Origin: Chryseobacterium sp. | GTDB taxonomy: Bacteria; Bacteroidota; Bacteroidia; Flavobacteriales; Weeksellaceae | Length of the DNA: 64,000 nucleotides | Direction of reading: 5' to 3' | NCBI RefSeq assembly: GCF_008831505.1 | Contig: NZ_CP044507.1 | Location: forward strand, 1,426,001 to 1,490,000 | Part shown: piece by piece, positions 42,343 to 50,643 of the stretch | Position numbering within the stretch: position 1 is the stretch's first letter | How the letters are laid out: every line of letters begins with the position of its first letter | Notes under the pieces: model-generated | What the model was told of the DNA's origin: nothing | Database searches by the model: none | What the model saw: only the letters and a program-made list of their open reading frames with translations | Program-made: the position numbers and the translations under genes

Positions 42343-42354
42343 TTTACAATTGTA
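42343..42354. promoter_or_regulatory. operator upstream of the HTH gene promoter
   Basis: TTTACAATTGTA shares the core of the operator palindrome and ends 3 bp before the HTH gene -7 box. Confidence 0.55.
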
Positions 42355-42357
42355 TTT

Positions 42358-42365
42358 TATATTTG
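42358..42365 (+). promoter_or_regulatory. -7 box of the HTH gene
   Basis: TATATTTG matches TAnnTTTG 43 bp before the ATG at 42409. Operator copies lie immediately on both sides. Confidence 0.5.
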
Positions 42366-42376
42366 TAACAATTATT

Positions 42377-42398
42377 ATTTACATTTGTAATTGTAAAT
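42377..42398. promoter_or_regulatory. double operator between promoter and start of the HTH gene
   Basis: ATTTACATTTGTAATTGTAAAT-type sequence, that is TTTACA followed by two overlapping GTAA-containing arms (42377-42398), lies in the presumed leader just before the start codon. It gives the HTH gene a second repressor site. Confidence 0.5.
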
Positions 42399-42408
42399 AG
42401 AGTTGTTT

Positions 42409-42957
42409 ATGAATGAACTGAACGAGAGAATTTCGAAAATTATTGAGTATTCGGGTTATACTGCTTCAGAGTTTGCTGAAACGGTTGACGTGCAGCGCTC
42501 ATCCATTTCACATATTACAGCCGGACGGAATAAGCCCTCCCTTGATTTTTTGGTAAAGGTCAAAGACCGTTTTCCTGAATTGGAGTGGGACTGGATTATT
42601 AAAGGTGAAGGCGAAATGCTCCGTCAACTTGAAAGTGCAGTAGCTTCGGAGGCAGATACTAAACCACGCACCACTTCCCTACCGGATCTCTTTAATATGA
42701 TCGAAGGTGAATACCTAGGATCAACAGAAAGTGAAGATACGATTTTGGCCGCACCCGTTACAGGTTCAATTTTGCAGAGCGCCTCAGAATCGCAGATTCC
42801 TGACCAAAGTTCAACCGCGTCTGTTTTAAACGATTCTCAGCGATTAGCGCAGAACGAAGCACAGCAATTTCCGGAAAATACTGGTACTGAGCAGGATAAG
42901 GTAAAACGTATCGTCCTCTTTTATGAAAGCGGGAAATTTGAAAGTTTTGAACCCTGA
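42409..42957 (+). CDS. XRE-like helix-turn-helix transcriptional regulator
   Basis: This 182-residue protein has an N-terminal helix-turn-helix of the XRE/Cro type (residues about 4-65: ISKIIEYSGYTASEFAETVDVQRSSISHITAGRNKPSL, then LVKVKDRFPELEWDWIIKGEG). The remaining 110 residues are acidic and rich in Ser, Gln and Ala, with no recognised domain, and end in KVKRIVLFYESGKFESFEP. The ATG at 42409 was chosen over a TTG two codons earlier. Palindromic sites TTTACAATTGTAAA flank its promoter and those of terC and the M14 gene. It is therefore probably a self-regulated local repressor. The signal it senses is unknown. Confidence 0.82.
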   Translation: MNELNERISKIIEYSGYTASEFAETVDVQRSSISHITAGRNKPSLDFLVKVKDRFPELEWDWIIKGEGEMLRQLESAVASEADTKPRTTSLPDLFNMIEGEYLGSTESEDTILAAPVTGSILQSASESQIPDQSSTASVLNDSQRLAQNEAQQFPENTGTEQDKVKRIVLFYESGKFESFEP

Positions 42958-43058
42958 CGGCTGCTCCGAAGTGCATATGTTTGACAGCACTCAACAACAA
43001 TGCTGCAGATTCATATGATGAATAATTTGTAAATTTACGGAAACCAAAAAAAGCAGCA

Positions 43059-44246
43059 ATGAGATATATTCAGTCCGGCAATATACCATCCAAGAGACAT
43101 ACGGTCTTTAAATCCGGTGAAGGGAAATTCTATTACGAGCAACTCTTCGGAACCGAAGGTTTTCATGGGATTTCTTCTTTATTATATCATATCCACAGAC
43201 CCACTCAGATCAAGAGCATCGGTACTCCAATAGATGTAACCCCAAAAATTGCGGTACAGAAAAATGTGACGCCGCGGATGTTCAAGGGTATGAATGTAAC
43301 CCCGGAAGATGATTTTCTGGAAAGCCGGAAAATCCTGATGCTGAATAACGACCTTAAGATGGGTCTTTCCAAGCCGCGTAAATCGACTGACTATTTTTAT
43401 AAAAATGCTGAATGTGACGAGATGCTGTATGTTCACAATGGTACAGGTGTATTGAAAACATTCATAGGAAATATAAATTTTGAGACCGGCGATTATCTGA
43501 TCATACCGCGGGGAACCATTTATCAGGTAGAACTGCAGTCTGAAGATACAGTATTTATGGTTGTTGAAAGCCACTCTCCTATTTACACTCCCAAAAGATA
43601 CCGCAACGAGTTTGGTCAGCTGCTGGAACATTCTCCCTTCTGCGAACGTGATATCGTTGCGCCCACCTTTGTACCACCGACCGATCAGAAAGGTGAATTC
43701 CTGATCAAAGTAAAAAAAGAAAACCAAATCTGGGATTTCATATACGCCACGCACCCATTTGATGTCGTAGGTTGGGACGGTTATTTTTATCCTTATAAAT
43801 TTAACATTAAAAACTTCGAACCCATTACTGGCAGAGTTCATCTTCCACCGCCGATTCACCAGAATTTTGAAGCGCATAATTTTGTGGTCTGCTCATTTGT
43901 GGCCAGGATGTATGACTACCATCCGCTGGCAGTACCTGCGCCCTACAACCACTCGAATATCGATTCGGACGAGGTGCTCTTTTACACTGAAGGCGACTTT
44001 ATGAGCCGTAACCATATTGATCTGATGGATTTTACGCTTCACCCCGGTGGAGTAGTTCACGGACCGCATCCGGGTGCGATGGAGAGGAGCATTGGCAAAA
44101 AATTCACTGAAGAATATGCCGTGATGGTGGATCCATTCCGACCTTTACAGCTTACTGAAGAGGCTCTGAAAGTAGAAGACCCTTCCTATCTGACCTCATG
44201 GCTGGAGACGGAGGAAAATCATCTGGAAGACCGAAGCCAGGAATAA
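43059..44246 (+). CDS. hmgA: homogentisate 1,2-dioxygenase
   Basis: This 395-residue protein is a cupin-type iron dioxygenase that opens the ring of homogentisate to maleylacetoacetate in tyrosine and phenylalanine breakdown. The N-terminal part contains GFHGISSLLYHIHRPTQIKSI. The C-terminal active-site region has CSFVARMYDYHPLAVPAPYNHSN, DEVLFYTEGDF and FTLHPGGVVHGPHPGAMERSIG, supplying the His and Glu iron ligands. The protein is slightly shorter than the human enzyme, as is usual in Bacteroidetes. The pathway partners HPPD and fumarylacetoacetase are encoded 1.7 and 3.4 kb downstream. Confidence 0.96.
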   Translation: MRYIQSGNIPSKRHTVFKSGEGKFYYEQLFGTEGFHGISSLLYHIHRPTQIKSIGTPIDVTPKIAVQKNVTPRMFKGMNVTPEDDFLESRKILMLNNDLKMGLSKPRKSTDYFYKNAECDEMLYVHNGTGVLKTFIGNINFETGDYLIIPRGTIYQVELQSEDTVFMVVESHSPIYTPKRYRNEFGQLLEHSPFCERDIVAPTFVPPTDQKGEFLIKVKKENQIWDFIYATHPFDVVGWDGYFYPYKFNIKNFEPITGRVHLPPPIHQNFEAHNFVVCSFVARMYDYHPLAVPAPYNHSNIDSDEVLFYTEGDFMSRNHIDLMDFTLHPGGVVHGPHPGAMERSIGKKFTEEYAVMVDPFRPLQLTEEALKVEDPSYLTSWLETEENHLEDRSQE

Positions 44247-44254
44247 CAGTACAG

Positions 44255-44285
44255 AAGGCCATCTGAAAGGATTTGGCCTTTTTTA
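44255..44285 (+). terminator. terminator of hmgA
   Basis: A 7-bp stem (AAGGCCA at 44255-44261 with TGGCCTT at 44274-44280) runs into a T tract. Confidence 0.75.
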
Positions 44286-44476
44286 TTTCATGCTTTAATC
44301 TCTCTAACAGTGATTTACGCTGTAGTGGTGTGAACATCAGCTGGATATCTCATAGATCTTTGTGGAGGGAAACTTATTACAGAAAATGGTAGGTTTAGCA
44401 TCATTTATTAACTGTAAAACTTTAAAAAATTACTGAAAAACTGAGTTTACTCATTTCTCCTTTGAAGTGAAAAGGG

Positions 44477-44484
44477 TAAATTTG
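44477..44484 (+). promoter_or_regulatory. -7 box of the CoA-transferase gene
   Basis: TAAATTTG matches TAnnTTTG 31 bp before the ATG at 44516. Confidence 0.4.
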
Positions 44485-44515
44485 AGAAATATTCACAGCA
44501 ACATAACTTTATTGT

Positions 44516-45793
44516 ATGGTTCAATATGTAAGCGCTGAAGAAGCGGTGTCACTCATCAAAAGCGGTGACAGGATTTTCTCGCACGGAAGTGCATGTACCC
44601 CCAATCTTCTTATCGATGAACTGGCCAGACAGTCTCCCAGGCTCAGGGATGTGGAATTTGTGTCCATTACTCAACAGGGAAAAGTGGAAATTGCAAAACC
44701 GGAGTATAAAGACAGTTTTTATATCAATTCACTCTTTGTGTCAACCCCTGTACGTCAAGCAGTAAATTCCGATCAGGGGGATTTTGTACCCGTTTTCCTC
44801 AGCGAAATACCCATCCTATTCAAGAATGGTCATCTTCCTATTGATGTAGCTATGGTAACAGTGTCCCCACCGGACCAGCATGGATACTGCACTTTGGGAA
44901 CTTCAGTTGATGTGGCCAGAAGCGCTGTGGATACGGCCAAAACGATCATTGCGCAGGTTAATCCGCGCATGCCGCGTACACATGGCGACGGTATGATACA
45001 CTTCAGCAAAATACATAAGATGGTTTTGCATGAAGAGGAACTGCTGACCGTAGATTATGGTGCGAAAGTTGGCAATGAGGAACTGCTGATCGGTAAGAAT
45101 GTAGCTGAATTAATAGACGACCGTTCCACACTGCAGATGGGAATCGGAACCATTCCTGATGCTGTTTTAAAATGTCTGCACAATCATAAGGACCTAGGCG
45201 TGCACACGGAGATGATCAGTGACGGAATTGTAGATCTGGTGGCCAATGATGTCATCAATAATAAATACAAAGGAACCCACCTGAACAGGACGATTACCAG
45301 TTTCGCTTTCGGGACCCGTAAACTTTACGATTATATAGACGATAATCCTTCTTTCGCCTTCATGGATGTGGAACATGTGAACTACCCCATCAACATTATG
45401 AAGAACAAAAAAATGGTGGCCATCAACTCCGCTATTGAAATTGACCTCACCGGCCAGGTTTGTGCAGATTCAATTGGGACCTATCAGTTCAGCGGCATCG
45501 GCGGGCAAATGGATTTTATGCGGGGTGCAGCACTGTCGCCGGGAGGTAAACCTATCATCGCCATATCTTCCCGTACAAAAAAAGGGGTCCCGAGGATTGT
45601 TCCTTACCTGAAACAGGGAGCCGGTGTAGTTACCACAAGAGGACATATCCATTATGTGGTAACGGAATTCGGAACCGCTTATCTATACGGCAAGAGCCTG
45701 AGGCAGCGCGCGAAGGCATTAATTGAGATTTCCCATCCCGATGACCGGGAAATGCTTGAACGTGCTACATTTGAAAGATTTAAATGTCTTTAA
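44516..45793 (+). CDS. acetyl-CoA hydrolase/4-hydroxybutyrate CoA-transferase family protein
   Basis: This 425-residue protein belongs to the Cat1/Cat2/acetyl-CoA hydrolase family of CoA-transferases. DRIFSHGSACTPNLLIDEL begins the N-domain. GIGTIPDAVLKCLHNHKDLGVHTEMISDGIV contains the probable catalytic Glu, and IAISSRTKKGVPRIVPYLKQGAGVVTTRGHIHYVVTEFG closes the C-domain. Members swap CoA between acetate or another acid and acyl-CoA. Its position inside the tyrosine-degradation cluster, between hmgA and HPPD, suggests a link to using the acetoacetate product, but the substrate is not shown by the sequence. Confidence 0.9.
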   Translation: MVQYVSAEEAVSLIKSGDRIFSHGSACTPNLLIDELARQSPRLRDVEFVSITQQGKVEIAKPEYKDSFYINSLFVSTPVRQAVNSDQGDFVPVFLSEIPILFKNGHLPIDVAMVTVSPPDQHGYCTLGTSVDVARSAVDTAKTIIAQVNPRMPRTHGDGMIHFSKIHKMVLHEEELLTVDYGAKVGNEELLIGKNVAELIDDRSTLQMGIGTIPDAVLKCLHNHKDLGVHTEMISDGIVDLVANDVINNKYKGTHLNRTITSFAFGTRKLYDYIDDNPSFAFMDVEHVNYPINIMKNKKMVAINSAIEIDLTGQVCADSIGTYQFSGIGGQMDFMRGAALSPGGKPIIAISSRTKKGVPRIVPYLKQGAGVVTTRGHIHYVVTEFGTAYLYGKSLRQRAKALIEISHPDDREMLERATFERFKCL

Positions 45794-45802
45794 AGATAAT
45801 AA

Positions 45803-45827
45803 GAGGTCCCGTTTCGTGCGGGACTTC
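45803..45827 (+). terminator. terminator-like hairpin after the CoA-transferase gene
   Basis: A stem centred on GTCCCG (45806-45811) and CGGGAC (45819-45824) lies 10 bp after the stop codon. The following T run is poor. Confidence 0.5.
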
Positions 45828-45933
45828 TGCATTTATTAGGCTTACTTTTTAAACCTTACGCATCACTTTAAAAAACTGTAATTTTTGTAGCGTTTTAAAA
45901 TTTCGTAAATTGGCATTTCAAAAATCAGAAAAC

Positions 45934-47064
45934 ATGTCAACACTTACTTTTGCGGAGAAAATAGCGCAGGCAGAGAATTTCCTGCCCATTAACGGAACCG
46001 ATTATATTGAATTTTATGTAGGAAATGCGAAGCAGGCAGCACATTTCTATAAAACAGCCTTCGGTTTTCAGTCGGTTGCTTATGCAGGTCCTGAAACCGG
46101 TGTCCGGGACAGAGCTTCTTACGTAATACAACAGGGAAAGATCCGTTTGGTGCTTACTTCCGGCCTTAGTTCTGAATCTCCGATTTGCGAACATCAGAAA
46201 AAACACGGCGACGGAGTTAAGGTACTTGCCCTTTGGGTAGATGACGCTTATTCAGCATTCGAAGAAACTACAAAAAGAGGCGCCAAACCTTATATGGAAC
46301 CCCAAACTTTGACAGATGAATTCGGTGAGGTACGGATGTCCGGAATTTATACGTACGGCGAAACCGTTCATATGTTTGTAGAGCGCAAGAATTACACAGG
46401 CGCGTTCATGCCGGGTTATCAGAAATGGGAAAGTGTATATAATCCTTCTGAAGTAGGTCTGCTTTATGTGGATCACTGTGTGGGCAATGTGGACTGGAAC
46501 CGTATGATCCCAACTGTGGAATGGTATGAGAAGGTGATGGGCTTTGTGAACATCCTTAGTTTTGATGACAAGCAAATCAACACTGAATATTCCGCACTTA
46601 TGTCCAAGGTGATGAGTAACGGAAACGGTTTTGCCAAATTCCCTATCAATGAGCCGGCAGAAGGTAAAAGAAAGTCTCAGGTTGAGGAGTACCTTGATTT
46701 TTATGAAGGCGAAGGCGTACAGCATATTGCCGTGGCTACCAAAGATATCATTCACACGGTTACTGAGCTTAAGGCGCGCGGGATTGAATTTTTACCTGCA
46801 CCACCAGATGCTTATTATGATATGGTACCGGAAAGAGTGGGCAAGATAGACGAGGACATCAAAAAACTGTCGGAATTAGGTATCCTTATTGACTGTGATG
46901 AGGAAGGTTATCTGCTTCAGATTTTCACTAAACCGGTAGAAGACCGCCCTACCCTGTTCTTTGAGATCATTGAGAGGCATGGAGCCCAAAGTTTTGGTGC
47001 CGGTAACTTTAAAGCCTTATTTGAAGCACTGGAGAAAGAGCAGGAAAGAAGAGGAAATCTTTAA
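45934..47064 (+). CDS. hppD: 4-hydroxyphenylpyruvate dioxygenase
   Basis: This 376-residue protein has two vicinal-oxygen-chelate (VOC) domains. The iron ligands are visible in the C-terminal half: His in LLYVDHCVGNVD, His in GEGVQHIAVAT and Glu in LFFEIIERHG. The enzyme converts 4-hydroxyphenylpyruvate to homogentisate, the substrate of HmgA encoded upstream. The ATG at 45934 was chosen; a TTG eight codons upstream is less likely. The next gene starts 3 bp after its stop. Confidence 0.97.
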   Translation: MSTLTFAEKIAQAENFLPINGTDYIEFYVGNAKQAAHFYKTAFGFQSVAYAGPETGVRDRASYVIQQGKIRLVLTSGLSSESPICEHQKKHGDGVKVLALWVDDAYSAFEETTKRGAKPYMEPQTLTDEFGEVRMSGIYTYGETVHMFVERKNYTGAFMPGYQKWESVYNPSEVGLLYVDHCVGNVDWNRMIPTVEWYEKVMGFVNILSFDDKQINTEYSALMSKVMSNGNGFAKFPINEPAEGKRKSQVEEYLDFYEGEGVQHIAVATKDIIHTVTELKARGIEFLPAPPDAYYDMVPERVGKIDEDIKKLSELGILIDCDEEGYLLQIFTKPVEDRPTLFFEIIERHGAQSFGAGNFKALFEALEKEQERRGNL

Positions 47065-47067
47065 TTT

Positions 47068-47550
47068 ATGTCAAAAAATAAAACTTCAGGTTTGTTGAGG
47101 CTGTTTGTGGTGATGGCAGTGCTTTTTACAGTATCTGTGCAGGCTCAGTTTGCCACCATGAATAAAATTCTGGACCGCACTGCCGAACGCCGGCAGGCCA
47201 ATAAAGACCTGAGCAAAATCACGCTGGATGGTAAAAAGTTTTTACTGATCAGGGATTTTCCGGATCATACGGAACGCAATTTCATTTCAGTGAACGGCGA
47301 CCAACTCACCTTTGTAGAAGTTTTTGATGACAAACAAACCGGTCAGTCCTCATCCAATGTATTCTCAGGCGATGTGGTACGTACCCGTCACAACATGATT
47401 TCACTGCGGGCAGATAAGCTTGAAGGTGAAAGAATTGGACTCCCGCTCACGAAGACACTGCAGTTGGTGGTTCGTGACAAAACTCTGTACCTTAAGGATA
47501 TCCATACCGGAGATTACTGGACAGAAGAGAGCCCTGCTAAACAGAAATAA
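47068..47550 (+). CDS. exported hypothetical protein in the tyrosine-degradation cluster
   Basis: This 160-residue protein has a signal peptide (MSKNKTSGLLRLFVVMAVLFTVSVQAQF) and a basic and polar mature part containing ILDRTAERRQANKDLSKITLDGKKFLLIRDFPDHTER and several beta-strand-like segments. I recognise no family. It starts 3 bp after the HPPD gene, so it is cotranscribed with it, and a fumarylacetoacetase gene follows after 71 bp. Any role in tyrosine metabolism is unproven. Confidence 0.65.
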   Translation: MSKNKTSGLLRLFVVMAVLFTVSVQAQFATMNKILDRTAERRQANKDLSKITLDGKKFLLIRDFPDHTERNFISVNGDQLTFVEVFDDKQTGQSSSNVFSGDVVRTRHNMISLRADKLEGERIGLPLTKTLQLVVRDKTLYLKDIHTGDYWTEESPAKQK

Positions 47551-47621
47551 CTAATTTAAAAACAAAGGTTCCGAAGAATGAAGAAATTTATTTCAGGAAC
47601 CTTTTCTTTAACTGATACATT

Positions 47622-48869
47622 ATGACATCTTTTATAAAATACGCTGAAAACTCAGACTTCTCCATCTATAACATTCCGTTTGGAGTTGCGGTTTTCGGCC
47701 AGGAATATATAGCCTGCGCAACCAGGATCGGCGACATGGTGATTGATTTGGCCACCCTTTATGATTTCGGATATCTGAATGATATTGACGGTCTTACAGA
47801 CAATGTTTTTGAAGCTTATACTCTTAATGAGTTCATAGAACTGGGAAAACCGGTAACATCGGCAGTAAGGCTAAGGCTTCAGGAACTGTTGCTTGAAGGT
47901 TCTGCACTTTCAGCTGATAACAAAAGTATTGATGAATGCTTTTATGCTCTGGATCAGGTGAAGATGATGATGCCTGTTCATGTACCTAATTACACTGATT
48001 TTTACAGCAGCATAGAGCACGCCACCAATGTGGGTAAGATGTTCCGCGATCCTGCAAACGCCCTGCTGCCTAACTGGAAGCACCTGCCTGTAGGCTACCA
48101 CGGCCGTGCCTCTTCTATCGTGGTTTCAGGTACAGACATTATCCGTCCTAAAGGTCAGATGAAACCAGCGGATGCCGATAAGCCGGTGTTTGGTCCCTGT
48201 AAGCAGCTGGATTTTGAGCTGGAGATGGCATTTATCGTAAATAAGAATACCGAAATGGGCGAAAGTATCACCACAGCTCAGGCCGAGGATGCTATTTTTG
48301 GTATGGTCATTTTCAATGACTGGTCAGCAAGAGACATCCAAAGTTGGGAATATGTTCCGCTGGGGCCTTTCCTGGGCAAGAATTTCGGTTCGTCGGTATC
48401 ACCATGGGTAGTTACACTTGAAGCACTTAACCGGTTCCGCACCGTTTCACCGGTTCAGGAACCAGAGGTTCTGGATTACCTGAAATTTGACGGCGATAAG
48501 AATTATGACATCAATCTGGAAGTCTACATTCAACCGGAAAACGGAACTGAAACTCTGATTTCACAGAGTAACTATAAATACATGTACTGGAATATGGCCC
48601 AGCAACTCGCACATCACACCGTAAACGGCTGTAACGTGGAAGTTGGAGACATGTATGCCTCCGGCACTATTTCAGGCGAAAATCCACGTTCTTTCGGCTC
48701 CATGCTTGAACTTACATGGCGCGGACAAAACCCTCTTGAGCTGGATAATGACGGCGAAAGGAAGTTTATAGAGGATAATGATACCGTTATCATGCGCGGC
48801 TTTGCTGAGAAGGACGGCATTCGTGTTGGATTCGGCGAGGTGACCGGTAAAATTTTACCCGCAATTTAG
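47622..48869 (+). CDS. fahA: fumarylacetoacetase
   Basis: This 415-residue protein is the last enzyme of tyrosine degradation; it splits fumarylacetoacetate into fumarate and acetoacetate. The N-terminal SH3-like domain is followed by the FAH catalytic domain. NYTDFYSSIEHATNVGKMFRD carries the metal-binding Asp and the catalytic His, and LPVGYHGRASSIVVSG and DFELEMAFIV carry the further metal-binding Glu residues. FNDWSARDIQSWEYVPLGPFLGKNF is the next signature. It matches the eukaryotic-like full-length form. A flavin reductase gene follows after 24 bp. Confidence 0.97.
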   Translation: MTSFIKYAENSDFSIYNIPFGVAVFGQEYIACATRIGDMVIDLATLYDFGYLNDIDGLTDNVFEAYTLNEFIELGKPVTSAVRLRLQELLLEGSALSADNKSIDECFYALDQVKMMMPVHVPNYTDFYSSIEHATNVGKMFRDPANALLPNWKHLPVGYHGRASSIVVSGTDIIRPKGQMKPADADKPVFGPCKQLDFELEMAFIVNKNTEMGESITTAQAEDAIFGMVIFNDWSARDIQSWEYVPLGPFLGKNFGSSVSPWVVTLEALNRFRTVSPVQEPEVLDYLKFDGDKNYDINLEVYIQPENGTETLISQSNYKYMYWNMAQQLAHHTVNGCNVEVGDMYASGTISGENPRSFGSMLELTWRGQNPLELDNDGERKFIEDNDTVIMRGFAEKDGIRVGFGEVTGKILPAI

Positions 48870-48893
48870 GAGTTAAGCATCACAAATTTCAGT

Positions 48894-49715
48894 ATGAAAA
48901 GCATTACTCCTAATGAGCTTAACGGCGTACAGCTGCAGACGCTGCTGCAAACTGCCATCGCACCACGTCCTATAGCTTTAGCGTCAACTATAGATTTGGA
49001 AGGGAATGTAAACCTCAGTCCTTTCAGTTTCTTTAATCTTTTCAGTTCCAACCCGCCGGTAGTTATTTTCTCGCCGGCCAGGAGGGTGCGCGATAATACA
49101 ACCAAACATACGCTGGAAAATGTTCTGCAGGTTAAAGAGGTAGTTATCGGTATTGTAAACTTTAATATCGTGCAGCAGATCTCACTTGCTTCCACAGAAT
49201 ATGAAAAGGAGGTCAACGAGTTTGTAAAAGCTGGTCTGACCATGAAAGAGGCTGACCTTGTGAAACCAAAACTGATTCAAGAATGCCCTGTAAACCTGGA
49301 GTGTAAAGTAATTGAGGTAAAACACCTGGGTACTGAAGGCGGCGCCGGAAACCTGGTGATTTGCGAGGTGATAAAAATTCACGTACGTGAGGAGTACCTC
49401 AATGATGAAGGAAACCTGGACCAAATGAAGCTGGACCTGGTGGCACGATTAGGCGGAAACTGGTATTCGCGTAATAACGAAAGCAACCTTTTTGAGGTTC
49501 CAAAACCATTGGTAACCAAAGGTATTGGTTTCGACAGACTCCCGGACAATATAAAATTAAGCCGCATCTTCAGCGGTAATGACCTTGGAATGCTGGCAAA
49601 TACGGAAGAGTTGGCGGAAGGTAGCTATTCTGCTAATGAAGAAGTTCATTTAAAAGCACAGAAGCTGCTGAAGGAAAGTAAAGTTTCCGAAGCCTGGGAA
49701 CTTCTTAAACAATAA
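48894..49715 (+). CDS. flavin reductase-like FMN-binding split-barrel protein
   Basis: This 273-residue protein begins with the flavin-reductase-like split barrel: APRPIALASTIDLEGNVNLSPFSFFNLFSSNPPVVIFSPA, followed by HTLENV and FNIVQQISLASTEYEKEVNEF. Such proteins bind FMN and either reduce flavin for a partner oxygenase or act as orphan oxidoreductases. The last 70 residues are an extra mostly helical part. It is the final gene of the hppD-fahA group and is closed by a strong terminator. A role with aromatic compounds is suggested by position only. Confidence 0.88.
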   Translation: MKSITPNELNGVQLQTLLQTAIAPRPIALASTIDLEGNVNLSPFSFFNLFSSNPPVVIFSPARRVRDNTTKHTLENVLQVKEVVIGIVNFNIVQQISLASTEYEKEVNEFVKAGLTMKEADLVKPKLIQECPVNLECKVIEVKHLGTEGGAGNLVICEVIKIHVREEYLNDEGNLDQMKLDLVARLGGNWYSRNNESNLFEVPKPLVTKGIGFDRLPDNIKLSRIFSGNDLGMLANTEELAEGSYSANEEVHLKAQKLLKESKVSEAWELLKQ

Positions 49716-49720
49716 AAGCA

Positions 49721-49753
49721 AAGCCGTTTTCACTGAGAAAACGGCTTTTTTTA
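49721..49753. terminator. terminator between convergent genes
   Basis: A perfect 12-bp stem (49721-49732 with 49738-49749, arm AAAGCCGTTTTC) with a 5-base loop runs into seven T residues. It ends the fahA group and may also serve the minus-strand TerC gene. Confidence 0.9.
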
Positions 49754-49772
49754 GCATTGCATTCTTTAGGAT

Positions 49773-50600
49773 CTACTCAAGATCTTCCCGGATACTGAGA
49801 TCTTTATTAAGATCAGGATTGAGTTTCAGATATTTCTTTTTCTGATTGTCCCTGAAGCGGATGTTCAGCATTTCCACGATGAGGCTGAATGCCAGACAGG
49901 AGTAGATGATATTCTTACTTACATGCTGATGGATTCCTTCGGCCACAAGCATAACCCCAATTACTACAAGGAATGAAAGTGCCAGCATCTGCAAACTGGG
50001 ATATTTGTTGATAAGGGCAGAGATCGGACCGGCAAAAGCCATCATAATTCCGATAGAGATGACCACTGCAATTATCATCAGCATCACATTATCCACCAAA
50101 CCGATCGCAGTCAGGATGGAATCCAGCGAGAAAACCATATCAATGAGAATAATCTGCAGGATGATCATGGTCATCAGACCTGAAGCACCGGATTTAGGCT
50201 TTGGAACATCATCATGACCCCGCATCTTGGCATGAATTTCCATGGTACTTTTTCCGATCAGGAAAATACCTCCTGCAAGGAGGATTATATCTTTCCAACT
50301 CAGAGCCAAGGGTAAATCGGTGCCGGGTTCATTAAACCAACCCAGGTTGAGTACCGGTTCCTTAAGGCCGATAATCCAGCTGATCATCAAAAGCAGGATG
50401 ATACGGAAGATCATGGCAAAAGCCAAACCGAGGTTCCGTGCGAAACGCTGCTTTTCTTTGGGCAGCTTATCTGCAATAATAGAAATAAAGATAATATTGT
50501 CCACCCCCAGAACGATTTCAAGAAACGTTAATGTGAGTAAACTGATCCATATTTGCGGATCGGCAAAATTCGGTAATTCGAGCAGAGAGAATAATTCCAT
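49773..50600 (-). CDS. TerC family membrane protein, YgdQ-like
   Basis: This 275-residue protein has about seven membrane helices and the TerC signature in both halves: FLEIVLGVDNIIFISIIADKLP and MVFSLDSILTAIGLV, each with a conserved acidic residue facing the membrane. It is the shorter YgdQ/YoaE-like branch and differs from the longer Alx-like TerC at 41-42 kb. The family is linked to metal ion (manganese) export. A TAnnTTTG-type promoter lies upstream. Confidence 0.92.
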   Translation of the reverse strand: MELFSLLELPNFADPQIWISLLTLTFLEIVLGVDNIIFISIIADKLPKEKQRFARNLGLAFAMIFRIILLLMISWIIGLKEPVLNLGWFNEPGTDLPLALSWKDIILLAGGIFLIGKSTMEIHAKMRGHDDVPKPKSGASGLMTMIILQIILIDMVFSLDSILTAIGLVDNVMLMIIAVVISIGIMMAFAGPISALINKYPSLQMLALSFLVVIGVMLVAEGIHQHVSKNIIYSCLAFSLIVEMLNIRFRDNQKKKYLKLNPDLNKDLSIREDLE

Positions 50601-50617
50601 ATTTTATTTGTTTGATG

Positions 50618-50625
50618 CAAAAATA
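50618..50625 (-). promoter_or_regulatory. -7 box of the YgdQ-like TerC gene
   Basis: The minus strand reads TATTTTTG, a TAnnTTTG match, 17 bp before the ATG at 50600. Confidence 0.5.
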
Positions 50626-50643
50626 ACCATTGGGGCCGGCGAT

